A stretch of 21,841 nt of DNA from Didymodactylos carnosus (Eukaryota > Rotifera > Eurotatoria > Philodinida > Philodinidae). Shown in pieces: positions 1 through 11,428 of this stretch; the first letter of the stretch is position 1, and every line of letters begins with the position of its first letter. The stretch spans positions 1 through 21,841 of the forward strand of contig CAJNOQ010002998.1 of NCBI GenBank assembly GCA_905250885.1. The letters run 5' to 3'. Under the pieces are notes generated by a model, which ran no database searches, had not been told where the DNA came from, and saw only the letters and a list, made by a program, of their open reading frames with translations. Made by a program: the position numbers and the translations under genes.

Positions 1-2100
1 CCAGAAAACCAGGTCTTCAAGAGTCAAGGGGATGAATCCTTTTAGAGTTTTTATCTACACTATGAGTCCTACCTATGAGCAGAGTATGAGCTCAAACAGA
101 GGGTATCAGTTGGTGAGGTTCCCTCGTTAGACATATCTTCAATATTAAATTGAAATGCTGAATACATTATTCTCAAATATACCAGAATTCATTTCTTCAT
201 TCTATTTTTATCAACCATTGATAGTAGAGTCAATGATATAATTGAGATAGATGAATTAATTTGATTATGAATACTCGTTCAATTCATTATTTGGTGTCGA
301 TTCCAAACATGAATAAATTAATTACATAATAAATGCCTTGTGTACTAACTGGATCATAGACGCAATTCTGTTCTTCATTCGGTTAAACATCACTTATTGT
401 CTTGTCAATATATAGCAATATTTTGCATGCATTTTTTTTGATTTTTACTTCTTTTGAATAATTCGATAAACTATCAACTAAATATTTTATTCATGTTTAA
501 TCCATCCATTATATATATCGTATGATTGTACGTTGCTAATACTATATCAATGTACAAACATAGTAAAATTCATATAAAAATATTAATTCTAATGATAGAA
601 AGCTATGAAAAAGAGATGTCGTTTATATTCAGCATATAAACATACTTTCGATTCTTAAAACGAATTTTTTTTTACACTTTAATCAAAAGACAGTGAAGTA
701 CACACATACAACAAACTTTATCATTCTTCAATTGAGTAAGAAATTGATTCAATCTCGTCTTTCAAATGATAATAACGTTCATCAAGTTTCTTTGTGTTGA
801 CCTAACCAAAATCGACAAAAATTACCAAAGAAACATGTAGAAAACTTTGATCAACGATAGGACTGAAGGCAAATTGAATATTGACGGTAACTGAAAAAAA
901 AAATTTACAGGAAACTCTTTCACTTTTAGATGTTAATTGAAGCTGTTTACAACATTTTATTGATGTATTCGATTGCTTAATCAATTTCTTTTTCGAACTC
1001 TACTTCGACATTATTTTTTAAAAGTGATTGAAAATTGCATAAATTTATGTATGGAGAGACATGTTTGTCAACGCACATACATGTGTTGTATATAGGTTAT
1101 AAGTTTTGTCTCGGTTCTCTAGGCGAAATGTAGAATAACGTGATATAAATTATTGTTTGGAACTTTGCCGCGTTCTCTGTATAGTGCAGATCAACAAATA
1201 CATGTTGATAATGTAAAATACAGCTCGTTAGAGTTTCTAAAACACTGTTGTCGATGGTCTAGTAGACGTCTCTTTTCAACTGACAATATATTACATGACA
1301 ACAACAATAACATTACACTGATGGAGTACACAAACATAGAGTTCGAGTGTATCTTAAGAAGCATAAGTCGAACTGAAATAGAATGGTCAGGAAATATATA
1401 AAAGTGTCTAATCGAATGATAAAAAGGTTACACAAAACTAGTATAGAAACGTTATTTTCATAACTCGAGAAAAGTGAGTATTTTGATATGATTAAAAAAA
1501 AAACTCCTACATACAAGCGTAAAGAATCAGCTGAGTTAAACGTACAAAAATAATTTTTCTTAATTAAATTAGATTAGTGGAAAAACTACAAGACACATTC
1601 TAAAGATATTTTCTATCATTTGTCGTTGATGATAGCAAAATAATATTTTCTTTCTCATAATCAATAGATGTTCTATATAGTCCTTTGAGAATATATTTTA
1701 ATTTTATCGTCTTTTGTAAAAATCGTCTAATACAAAAAATCTCAAAGTTAAAATAGAGATTGTCATGATAGGGTAGGGTAGTAGCAGCATAAAAGCTTAC
1801 AATCAATTATTTGTATGTTTTAATCATCATCATATTTATAAGAAGCTTAAATAGAAAAATTGCATGTTTGTACTTTGTCAATAATTAGAGAAACCCGCCT
1901 TAGTTTTCTTTTCTTTTTTTTTTTTTCTTATATATTTTACAAAATTTTTCACACACAACTGCCTTTTCAGTTTAGTTAAGATTATTGTACATATCGGTGA
2001 TTAGCGCAAGAGATTTTCAATACAAATAATAAAGATGCAAATCGGAATACGAAGAATTTTTTTTATTTAAAGTAAATGAAGTGTTAGTAACATCTTAAGT

Positions 2101-2126
2101 CTTTCTCTTTCTCTCTCTTTCTCTCT
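2101..2126. repeat. CT-rich microsatellite
   Basis: Pyrimidine-only run made of CTTT and CT units on the plus strand. Simple sequence repeat with no coding meaning seen. Confidence 0.8.
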
Positions 2127-2372
2127 GTAGTCTGACAAAATACAAAGTCACTGCAGAAGAAAAAGAATGATAATCAGATTTTGATCGCTTGATTAGATAA
2201 ATTATCGATATCCGGTTAGAGAAAAAGAAAAAATGTTTTATGTTTTTCATTCATTTTTTTTTTTTTTAAATCGAACAGCAGAGAGCGTGTCCATAACTCT
2301 ATTAGAACATATGTATAGTACAAATTAATAAAAATATCTATATACAACTATTTCATAGATGATTTTGTCGAG

Positions 2373-2377
<5 letters not shown>

Positions 2378-2405
<28 letters not shown>
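2378..2405. repeat. (TA)n microsatellite
   Basis: Fourteen uninterrupted TA dinucleotides. Short open frames running through it code only for alternating Tyr and Ile and are artefacts of the repeat. Confidence 0.95.
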
Positions 2406-3154
2406 CAAACACGATTTTTCTGCTTTTCCCTTCGAAATAAAAAAAAAAAAAGAACAAGCACTTTCTTGTTCAACAAAGTTGTGCTTCATAGTTTACAGTC
2501 TTTTTTATATCATAATCGTTTGTCAATCAGTGAAATATATAATGAGCATACCATTGATGATCAATGATTACTTCTATTCTATTATTCTCTTCTATGTTCT
2601 TCTTTTGAACAAATTGGTAACACATTAAAAAGGTAATGCAATTTAATTGTTTCTTTTTTTGCATTATACGAGTATATAATTGAAAAATAAACATTAGTTT
2701 AGTAAAATAAGAAAAAAAAAAGAGTGAAAATAAACACAAATACAGAATACAATGTTCTTCAATTGAGATCTGTCAATTTTAATATAAAATATTATTAAAT
2801 AATAAATGATAAAATTGGACATAACTGATGAATTTAAATGTTAGACTTTGTCATCAGAGAATTATTATTGCTAATTGTTCACATGAATTTATTTTAGGTA
2901 ATATGAGAGTATTTCCAGCGAATCTTAATTAGAATATATATTAAGGGTAAGTTAGATTTGGATAATTTTAGATTTTTCAAGATTTTACTTAATAATTTTT
3001 CTTATTTTTAAAGCACGCTTGGTGAATACGATCATGTTAACATTAGTCTCGACAGCAAAAATATTAATAATTAAGTAACTTGAAGAAATATAATGGAAAA
3101 CATGAAATACTCTGGTAATGAAATTTAAAAATTTTGAATTATTAAAGTAAGCAT

Positions 3155-3173
3155 ACACACACACACACACACA
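3155..3173. repeat. (AC)n microsatellite
   Basis: About nine uninterrupted AC dinucleotides. On the opposite strand it gives a Cys-Val run at the start of a spurious open frame. Confidence 0.95.
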
Positions 3174-4972
3174 TCAATTTTTGGTAAGTGTATCAAATAT
3201 GGAAATACAACTATCATTCTGTACATATTGTTCAAAGATCATGTGTATACGGATTCATTACGGTATGTAACTTCTTTGTAGTTATCAATTCTCAGATTTT
3301 TTTTAAACAACTGAGACAATATTACATAGTAATAATTTTCTCTAAATTTCTCCAAAATTTAGAAGAAATTGTGACTCTATTTAGATTATTTCAAATAGAT
3401 TTTCTCTGTTTAGAAAATGCATCAGTTTTATACAAATTGTATGAGAAATTCTTCGATTACCTACATATATGACTGATCACAAAATTGTCCAAAATAAAGT
3501 TTCAAATTCAACGACAATAATGTTCAGATAAAAAAACAAAAAACACTTTTTACGAATAAATAAAACACAATTCGATATGAAGAAATCTCATTTTACAGTC
3601 ATTTACTAAAACTGTGATTTCAATATCGGACTACTTATTAGACTAATTTTAGACATATTATTCGTAATCAACAATCAACAGCAGTAGTGATTAGATAAAT
3701 TGAACTTTCAATGCAATGTATTATATTGAGTTAAACTACATTTCCGTTAATCCGAAGATGAAAAATTTAAGAAAAATAAACAGTTTATTTAAAATAAATA
3801 TTATCTTCAACACTATTGTCGCAATTTTTTCAATAAAAAGAAGTTATATAATACGAAGTTTAAACAAATAATCATTCATTGTAAATGTGTCCCATTGTGT
3901 AACATTGTTATGATATGTGAAACTGTTGTCAGATCGATCTAAGATCATAATTCTAGTATTTTCTCTAAAACTGATGAGCACAGCAGTCCTTCTTTCGTGC
4001 TTTTTTTGCGCGAAATATTCGCACAAATATAAAAATATTTTAGAATAAATTATTTTTTATATAATTTAAAATCTGTATGTTCAGACGGTTGTTCAACAAA
4101 GCAGTTAATATACGTCTGAGATAACGTTTTACTTATTTTCAATAGCATCGTCTTCATCTTCATCATTTTCCTCAAAAATGAACTCTCTTATTTTGATGTC
4201 TTTTATACTTTTATCACACTAACGACTAGAAAAGATATTTATCACAATGTCTAATGCTTTATTTTCTCACCTTATATGCTTATCACATTATCTCTATTCA
4301 TAACTATCCTTCGTTTCATACTAAGCGTGTACTTCTTCGAACTGTGCATGACAATTTTTATTAGTCTTCTTTTTTCCATCATATTTTTTGTAGTATATCA
4401 ATCATGCTATATTGTCCGCTTATTTTTCAACTTAAACGTGGTAAATCGACGATTGATAAAACCGTCTTCATACTATCATTATTCGATGTTTTTATCTCAT
4501 TTGATTTTCTAACTTAATCCACTTACTGATGATTTCAAACATTTTCCAACGCTATCAAATAGATTCAAAGCTAATTGTGCACGTACTATATGATAATAGA
4601 CTTTTGCACTGATGCCATCACTACTATTTAGTTTCTTTGTTATGTATACTATGCACTGTGTCTAACATTATCTGATAATCGCTGAATTCTTAATAATATT
4701 CCCTGAAAATTCATTTTGTTGGATTACTCAAGATTTTTCTAATTCGATACTATAGTATTCAACTGCGTACGTATATCATGTATATTACGGTTTTCGAAAA
4801 CAGTAAAGAGAAAAAGCGAACACAATTATATGATATCCGGTTTTCTGACAAATAAACAACTTTTTATCTGATATCTCTAAATGTTGTCAAATTGAACTGA
4901 ATTTAAAGAATTGTACTTGGTGTCTGACTATATTTACCATTTCTCTCAATTGAACAACGTTTAACGAACAAC

Positions 4973-5076
4973 TCTAATGATTGATAATAACAAAAGAAAA
5001 TTTCATCAAGTCTACACAAAGGTATACATGTTTCAAGTTTGATTTGCATGATCAGTTTCTGGGCGTAAAGGGTTAA
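4973..5076 (+). mobile_element. Truncated copy 1 of the TTAA-type MITE
   Basis: From the AATGATTGATAATAAC block to GGGCGTAAAGGG (5061-5072) followed by TTAA (5073-5076), this matches the 3' part of the elements at 8816-8937 and 9014-9235 with only scattered differences. The 5' terminus of the family (TTAA then CCCTTTA) is not found upstream, so this copy has lost its left end. It appears non-coding. Confidence 0.75.
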
Positions 5077-6180
5077 TAGTTTTCCGAAGATGGATGCTCA
5101 GTATATTTTCAAAAAAACAAGGTGTTGTACAGAACTTAAAAAGGGTTTCGAGAATTGAAACCATTTCTAAACGTTTTTTAGGTTCTGGACGAACAAGGGT
5201 TCGTACGATACCTTTTTCCCTGCTTTCAGAAAAGGTTTCGTATGAACTCGTAGAGGTTTTGTAAGGATTCTATGCATGAATGTGCGCACAGTTTAACACA
5301 ACTTCAAATCTCATCAAACTTTGTCAAGATATTCTTCTATGTATTGCACATGTAGGATGTTAGCGCAAAGGATCCCAAAGGGTCCTGGACTGCATTCTGA
5401 GTTTTCAAAAAAAAACTTTGCTTTTGAAGGAAAATCCGATTTTCGCAGACCAGACGCACTCTTATTAAAAACTAATAACATATTTGGAATCAGCATGGAA
5501 AGCCGTATCGAATGATTTACATATGAGGTATTTCTGAGCAAAAAATGTTTCGATCTAGTGTAATACGACGGTTTTAGCGTATAAACACGGCAATTTTTGA
5601 CTTGGCACGGTGGGCATGTGCTAGAAAAGTGGTACCAAAGTCTCTAAACACTCTTTGTATAGGTTGCCCGGAGTTCGGTCTCGAAAATTGAAAATGGTCC
5701 CTCTGAATAATTCCCAACATTACAGTGTAGCTATCATAGTTCTTGAGTTACATAGTGGGAGCTACTTTTGACGAGTACTATAATATGTTCAATTTTCCTT
5801 TCAAGTTATTAATCAATAGTTAATTATCTTTACCGTTACTAATTACAGGGAGCTACGACTATTGATAAAACTGTTTCGAATAGTGAAGTGATTGCCGGAA
5901 TAAATTCAGAAATTAATTTTCCAACTATATTCATTTTAATATCAATTTTTTCATTTAATTTTTTAATTATTTGTAAATATCTACATCACTGCCACTTGTA
6001 ATTGTATTTGTAGTTTGATGGTTGTTATTATTTTTATTACATGGATTATTTCTTGATCTAGTCATATGTGGAAATTTATTAACTTTAGTGGGGGTCTTGA
6101 TAACATAATTCACCACTTTCGTATCTTATAACGTTCAAGATCGTGCTATCGAGGCAATGAAGTAGTAGATCTTATTCATA
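5077..6180. other. Intergenic DNA, probably old repeats; no gene seen
   Basis: GC content is higher than in the first 5 kb, and both strands hold short overlapping open frames around 5314-5541 with no recognisable domain. A small imperfect inverted repeat lies at about 5198-5250: GGGTTCGTACGATACC faces GGTTTCGTATGAACTC. The region probably holds decayed repetitive DNA, but I cannot assign a family. Confidence 0.4.
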
Positions 6181-6510
6181 AATCGGACTCCTCTTTTTGT
6201 TTGTGCACTGAAATCGGAGAATGGAAGGATTTTTGTATAACGGATCACAATTTCTTCTAACAAAATGGAACAAATAAGAATAGTAACGTCGTTTTAGCAC
6301 TAGGTAAACAGTTAAACGGGTCTTCTGTTAAGATTTCGCCACCAAATACGGTAATTGTAGATATTCTAGAACTAACTCAAGAACTGATTTGTGACAAAGT
6401 GGGGGAAACGACAAAATTGCGATTTTTAATGCAACTGTGACTGAAGGAGGTAGCCCTGAGACAGAGAGACGTGGTCAACTTCTCACCTGCACGTCCTCAT
6501 TTTAAATAAA

Positions 6511-7814
6511 TTGAGAAGTATTCGAAAATCGAGAAATATTTTTTACAGATACCATTTTGAAGCAGATAGAATAGCGCTAAGGACTCAAACTCGTGAAGTC
6601 AGAAACGAGATGGAGAAATATAAAACAAAACGATGGGAAGTTTTTCTCTCTAGCATAGAACGCGTATCCACAATTGTACTCGGGTTTTTGGAAATTTCTT
6701 TCACGTATTAACCGGTCAAAATCTTTGCTTATTTCTAAATTACAAATGAGCAATCAAATAATTTCTGATAAAAACGAGATCGTAAATAGCCTATTTAATT
6801 ACTAGAAGGAACAGTTTCTTCCTACTCCCTCCAGCACCTCTAACACTGATTCGAGTTAATATTAGATCAAGCTGAGAACGGTAGCGAGTCAATTTGTCTG
6901 ATATCTGTTTTCGAAGTAAAAAATATCTCAAACCCAACGAAACTTCAGTCGATGACGCTATTTCCAATTTTTTAATGCTTAAATTACTTCTACCGGGTTA
7001 TGTAAAATGCTTGGTCAACTACTTTAATGAATGGCTGAAAGTAGAAACTTTCCTCGAAACTTGGAAATCAACCAAGTTTGTTGTTTTAAATAAACTAAAA
7101 GCAAGTATTCCCTATGTAAACATAACAGACCCATGTAACTGCTATCCACACATTCCAAAATCTACGAGAAAATTCTTCTTCAGAAAATTAAGTTATGGGC
7201 AGATAAGAATTCAATTTTAGCCCCCGAACAGTCCGGTTTATTTCAAAATGTCTTATCCCAACTCGCGTTTTATCTATGTATCAGGTTATCGATATTAGTT
7301 TATGTGCGAACTTATCTTTAGTTATTACTATAAGAAGGCATACGCTAGGGTTATGCATGAAGTTTCTATAACTAATTTATTCACATTGGAAATGCCCTTA
7401 AGCCTTTTAAAGGCCGTTTTAAATTCGTTAAAGGGTAGAACAGCATGAATAATTATGGGCAAGTGTGGGTCGAACTTTTTGATCACGGGAATAGGGCTTC
7501 CGCAAGGGAGTTCTTTAAGTCCTATGTTGTCTGTTATTTTTCACTGCGATTTACCAAGTAAACTAGAAGCACATTCGAGCGGAGTTTTTGCCGACGATTT
7601 ACAGGTTACAATCATTTCACCAAAAAGACCAAATTTAAACAAGATGTTAGCCTTTTTAGAAGAGGAGGGTAACAGAGTGTGTGCACGTATTTTACAACAT
7701 CTCTTGGACCACAAGCAGCCTATAAATTTTAATAAAAAGGTGCATCAAATATTCAGATACTTAGAGCACATTTTTCCTTACGCATGGCCGTGTGTGCATT
7801 GGAACAGGTTGTAA
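6511..7814 (+). mobile_element. Decayed non-LTR (LINE) retrotransposon, reverse transcriptase region
   Basis: Several plus-strand frames, read in order, carry landmarks of a LINE reverse transcriptase. About 6511-6711 is a charged linker of the kind that precedes the RT domain. About 6894-7220 holds an early RT block with ETWKSTKFVVLNK. About 7215-7250 has an EQSG motif. About 7323-7445 has KKAYARV and SLLKAVLNSLKGRTA, the motif A to B spacer. 7494-7523 has GLPQGSSLSP (motif B), and 7587-7598 has FADD (motif C). The frame changes more than once between these blocks, there are internal stops (for example TGA at 7446), and the first catalytic Asp of motif A appears replaced in the KKAY segment. 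It is therefore a pseudogene that cannot make a working enzyme. A possible endonuclease remnant (ITDHN, near 6240) lies upstream, but this is weak. The 3' end is unclear; the similarity stops near 7815. The clade is not determined. Confidence 0.85.
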
Positions 7815-7986
7815 TGTTTATATGAAATAAAAAATATATCTCAATTTTTCACTCGTGACTTGATTTCTTGATGGGCTGGCGAATCGTCTTTTAACCGTAA
7901 AGTGTTAAGCTCGTTTTACATACAAAGTAAAGTTTATATGTCAACATGTGTAGCTTTTATTTGCATATCATCGGAGAAAAATTAAT

Positions 7987-8249
7987 TTGGTTTTGAGTTC
8001 TTGAAAAGGTTCTTTTTCGTATCCAGCACACTCGATAACTTTGAAGATTTCTGCTTTTGGCGACAGATACTTCCAAAAGTTTCGAAAAAAATTTCAACCA
8101 AAATGGAGCAGAAAAGGTTCCATGGAAAAATAATATTAGTTTGAAATTTTTCCTAAACTTTTGGAAGTATCCGTCGCCAAAAACAAAAATCTTCAGAGTT
8201 ATCGAGTGTGCTGAATAGGACAAAGCACTTTTCAGCAACTCAAAACCAA
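7987..8249. repeat. Large imperfect inverted repeat (foldback element)
   Basis: The left arm (about 7987-8097) and right arm (about 8141-8249) are reverse complements over roughly 110 bp, by eye about 85% identical. They share blocks such as TTGGTTTTGAGTT, CAGCACACTCGATAACT and ACTTCCAAAAGTTT. The loop is about 43 bp. Similarity may extend weakly outward to about 7944 and 8310. The open frame on the minus strand (7957-8307) is simply the arms read through and is not a gene. A MITE or foldback transposon is the likely origin; I see no clear target-site duplication. Confidence 0.85.
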
Positions 8250-8815
8250 CTATATTTTTTTTGCTTATTCTGACTCTGTATTTTCCGAAGAAGCAAAAAG
8301 CGCACACAAATCAGCCGAAATTTTAGAATCTATTATTTTTATGGAAAAAAACAGAAAAAACAAAAAGTATAAATTTTCCACATCGTAGCTGTAGGACAGG
8401 GTTTATACGGCGTATAAAATCAGCTATACTTCAAGCAGAAAGCGACTATAGCCGAAAGACCTATAGGTCTTACAACGTTTGAAATTATTTCAGTTTTTCT
8501 TCCAAAGTTTTAGTTATTTTATTCCACTTTCTTACCGATATTTCACCGAATCTTTTCCGGTTTCGAAAAATTTTATACTGGTCGACCGATACAACATTTC
8601 ATGCCGGTTTCAACTCTAGAATGCATTCCTGAAGACAAAGACTTTAGTGCCTTTTTGTGAAACGATTAAAATGATTTGACCATTCATTCCTGCTATGTTG
8701 ATATTTAGTTTATTTTTATCAGTCAAACCTTGTAAATCAATAGGACATAATGTAAAGATATTGTTGAAGAAAATTACTAAAAATACAAATAACGCGTATG
8801 CGCGTGTGCGCTTAA
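8250..8815. other. Intergenic DNA between repeat elements
   Basis: No gene recognised. It holds short palindromic words (for example AGACCTATAGGTCT at about 8457-8470) and GC-richer patches around 8380-8600, probably old repeat remains. Confidence 0.4.
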
Positions 8816-8937
8816 CCCTTAAGTTGACACTATATAAGCTAATGATTGATAATAACAAAAAAAAATTTCATCAAGTCTACTCAAAGGTATACACGTTTCA
8901 AGTTTGATTTGCATGATCAGTTGCTGAGTGTAAAGGG
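8816..8937 (+). mobile_element. Copy 2 of the TTAA-type MITE (internally deleted)
   Basis: Starts with CCCTTAAG directly after TTAA (8812-8815) and ends with GTAAAGGG directly before TTCG (8938-8941). Its last ~110 bp match copy 3 (9014-9235) closely, but it lacks about 100 bp of the 5' part found in copy 3. CCC...GGG ends at TTAA are the hallmark of piggyBac-type elements. The right TTAA has decayed to TTCG. It is too short to code for a transposase. Confidence 0.75.
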
Positions 8938-9013
8938 TTCGCTTCATCGAGTCGTTAAAAATTATTTGCTCTAGTGCTTTTGGCTTTAGATAAAACGTTT
9001 TCTGTACGCTTAA

Positions 9014-9235
9014 CCCTTTATGCCCGATTGTTCCTTCCAGAGGACATCACCATAACTGTTACAAAAAAGTAACGCGGTGCTAAATCAAAGTTTTTTCAAT
9101 GGAATTTTTTTCCAGCGTAAGCTGACACTATATAAGCTAATGATTGATAATAACAAAAAAAAATTTCATCAAGTCTACTCAAAGGTATACACGTTTCAAG
9201 TTTGATTTACATGATCAGTTTCTGGGCGTAAAGGG
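9014..9235 (+). mobile_element. Copy 3 of the TTAA-type MITE, intact ends (piggyBac-like)
   Basis: The 222-bp element is flanked by TTAA on both sides (9010-9013 and 9236-9239). Its termini are CCCTTTATGCCC (9014-9025) and GGGCGTAAAGGG (9224-9235), reverse complements with one mismatch. TTAA target duplication plus CCC/GGG ends is the established signature of the piggyBac superfamily. There is no coding capacity, so it would be a non-autonomous derivative mobilised by a transposase encoded elsewhere. Its 3' half is shared with copies at 4973-5072 and 8816-8937. Confidence 0.8.
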
Positions 9236-9239
9236 TTAA

Positions 9240-10205
9240 CACTTGTTTTTTTCTTAAAACCTGGAAAAAAGAGTTTGATACTGTGGATTTTTATACTAAC
9301 ACGTCAGAACACTATCGATTCTCGCTTTCATCTACGAATCGCTAATAATCAAGTGTGACTTACATTTTTTAAATATTTTTTATTTAATCATATCAATTAT
9401 GAATAGATAAATGTTACTATCCTGATTTAGATCAAGTATTCGGTTATGCTTGATTGGACGATGGTCAAAACATGTGCAATCTGACTTTCATAATGATGAT
9501 TTATTTAGTAGTACGCCGATAAAAAAGTTTTGGGCAGAAAAATGTTACCAGTACTTGTTAGATACTAGTACGTCAAACTAAAACTTCTCTTGGTTCTTAA
9601 CAAATTTCGTATTTTGTCGACATGAGTGCACATCGATACCAAATTTTAATTTTTCATCACTATTTTACTCTGTCAACGTCTGACACCGCAATACACTAGC
9701 AATACTTCAATGTTTCAATGATGTCATAAAAAATTAAAATATCATTTTTTGACATTTGTTATGATAATACATACCACAGTCCATAAATCCGAAAACTTTA
9801 GACCATGCTGCAAACTGGAATTCATCTCCTGAAGCAAAGATTTGAAATGAGTTTGAATGACAGTTAAAAATACAAATTTTTGAATAGTTAAAGCATTGTA
9901 GTACATGTCTAACACAATTCAACAAGAAAAAATATGACGCGTTGTCTTTCTTTTCTAGTGAAAATTTGAGATCTACCGAGTCTTTCATTACAATTCCCAC
10001 AATCTCTGATATTTATTTACCAATTTGAATTATCGTTGTAGTAGAAAGACATATATTGGCTTTTTCAAAACTTAATCATAGTCTTGTAAAAACTATATAA
10101 GAAATAGTGAAACTACTAATGCATGAATAAATAAAATAAACATTGCGCAGAAACAGTTTTAAAATTAATAAAAATACACAGATATAATAAATTGATTGGA
10201 GTGTG
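9240..10205. other. Intergenic DNA downstream of the ADP-ribosylglycohydrolase gene
   Basis: No convincing gene. On the minus strand TTTGCTTCAG precedes a 54-nt open segment (9828-9775) followed by a GTATGT donor, which looks exon-like but is isolated and unrecognised. A minus-strand AATAAA (plus-strand TTTATT at 10012-10017), about 190 nt past the stop codon at 10206, is a candidate polyadenylation signal for the upstream gene. Confidence 0.4.
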
Positions 10206-11428
10206 TCAACCATTCAGCTTCTGAATTAACTGTTTTCTAGCATCAACAATACTGTCGGCCAATTTCTCATATTGTTTATAATCTTTTGTCTTGTTTATCC
10301 ATTCATCTGGTATTCCTTTGAGTCCATTTATAGCACCGAGACAACTTCCAATAAACAATATTCTAGAACAATTGTCTCCAGTTGCTACAATACATCGACG
10401 AATTCTGGATTTATAATTGTCATTATTTTCCAATGATCGAATAAAATACGTTGATAACTCGAAATTTCCTGGTAAATGACAACTGTTTCCAAGCTGAAGT
10501 ATGGCACTTGAATCTTCGCTCGATAATATTGGAATTAACTTGTGTAACGTATTTTCTTCTGTTACACTGTCGATTTGCTCTAAAGTCTTTGAAAATAATT
10601 GATCTTCTTTTGCTAGCTCTTGCATAATATTTTCAATATTAATATTATCATCATCACATAAAAGTATTTTTTCTAATAAACGTGCTGCTAGTAAACCGTA
10701 ATCAAGAGCAATCTGGTCTGATTGTGTAACTTTTATACAATCTGTAATTATTTTTATAAAATCAGGATGACCAGCATACAGACAAACTAATGGTGGAATC
10801 TTTGCGTAACAATTTGCTTGATCATCGTCTGGTGTTGATGAACCATTTGTGCTCAAAAAGTGACGAATACATTTGTTTAGGTAGCCAACAGGTCTTTCCG
10901 AACCTAAGAGAAAAGGAACAAAGCAAAAGAGATTGGAGTATTTTTCTTAAAAAGTATTTCGAATAGAAGTAAAAGCAGTAAATTATTTCAGATAACACTC
11001 AATATACTAGTCCATGTACTAGGCATCTAACAGCATTATTATCTATGGTATGCAGTAAAAACAGCATTAACAATCTCTCCAAATACACTTTTTCTAACAA
11101 TAAAGTAGATACCTTTCTTTTCATATTTTGGATTTGTAAAAAGTTCACGTATTTTTTGTTTATAATTTTCTATATCGAACTTGTTTGCCCCGGCCAATGA
11201 ATTTAACAGCGCCAGATTTTCTTCTCCATAAGTGCTCAAGCTACCTGGTTCGGGGTGGTAATATTTTGATATATAATCGGGATGAAATTCTGGTTCAGTT
11301 TTGTGTTTTCCAACAGCTTTGGCGACAATTGTTCCATCGTACACCCAGTGTAACGGTGTAGCGGCGCAATCTGCGACTAATGAACCAAGAATACTTCCTT
11401 TAATACGATCTGCCGATATTTGTTTCAT
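10206..11428 (-). CDS. ADP-ribosylglycohydrolase family protein, J1-crystallin/SelJ-like
   Basis: Two exons: 11428-11113 and 10903-10206, joined by a 209-nt intron (GTATCT donor, TTCTCTTAG acceptor, phase 1). The product is 337 aa, a normal length for the family. Residues 11-30 (GSILGSLVAD, then TPLHWVYD) match the N-terminal block of J1-crystallins and selenoprotein J. PDDDQA at 130-135 is the central acidic metal-binding region, GNSCHLPGNF lies at 244-253, and GDNCSR at 281-286 is the C-terminal metal/substrate block, followed by FIGSCLGA. The family hydrolyses ADP-ribose conjugates using Mg ions, while the J1 branch was recruited as a lens protein in jellyfish; the substrate of this member cannot be told from sequence. 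The N-terminus has no obvious signal peptide, so it is probably cytosolic. There is no in-frame TGA, so no sign of selenocysteine. It stands alone, with repeats on both sides. All expected acidic residues seem present, so an active enzyme is plausible. Confidence 0.92.

Larger units (their letters stand above)
1..4970. other. AT-rich intergenic region, no convincing gene
   Basis: This stretch is very rich in A/T homopolymers and short tandem repeats. The open frames in it are short, have low-complexity composition and show no domain I recognise, so I treat them as chance. Bases 2-130 form an open frame of about 42 codons on the plus strand with slightly higher GC than the surroundings; it could be the tail of a gene or element starting outside the window, but nothing identifies it. 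A weak acidic exon-like segment on the minus strand near 4133-4218 is described under findings. Confidence 0.6.

Noticed and set aside
1153-1806. Short open frames on both strands
   Set aside because: They are short, overlap each other and have low-complexity AT-driven composition; no domain or splice context supports them.
2359-2739. Open frames running through and beside the (TA)n repeat
   Set aside because: They consist of Tyr-Ile runs and poly-Lys/Phe from homopolymers; artefacts of simple repeats.
3188-3472. 94-codon plus-strand frame
   Set aside because: Phe/Ile/Tyr-rich composition typical of AT-rich non-coding DNA, with no recognisable motif.
4276-4512. Hydrophobic 78-codon frame resembling a membrane protein
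   Set aside because: T-rich DNA naturally encodes Phe/Leu/Ile runs; there is no conserved motif or context.
7889-7908. Possible fourth copy of the TTAA-type MITE end (AACCGTAAAGTGTTAAG)
   Set aside because: Only a short, mismatched resemblance to the terminus and no match to the rest of the element.
7957-8307. 116-codon minus-strand frame
   Set aside because: It simply reads through the two arms and loop of the foldback repeat.
9734-10000. 88-codon minus-strand frame with a WSKVFGFMDCG segment
   Set aside because: The part 9828-9775 has good splice sites, but no neighbouring exon can be joined and no homologue is recognised; not strong enough to annotate.
10206-10856. Second exon of the ADP-ribosylglycohydrolase as a separate 216-aa gene
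   Set aside because: It would start at a TTG codon inside the conserved frame; the acceptor at 10904 joins it in phase to the first exon and gives a full-length family member.
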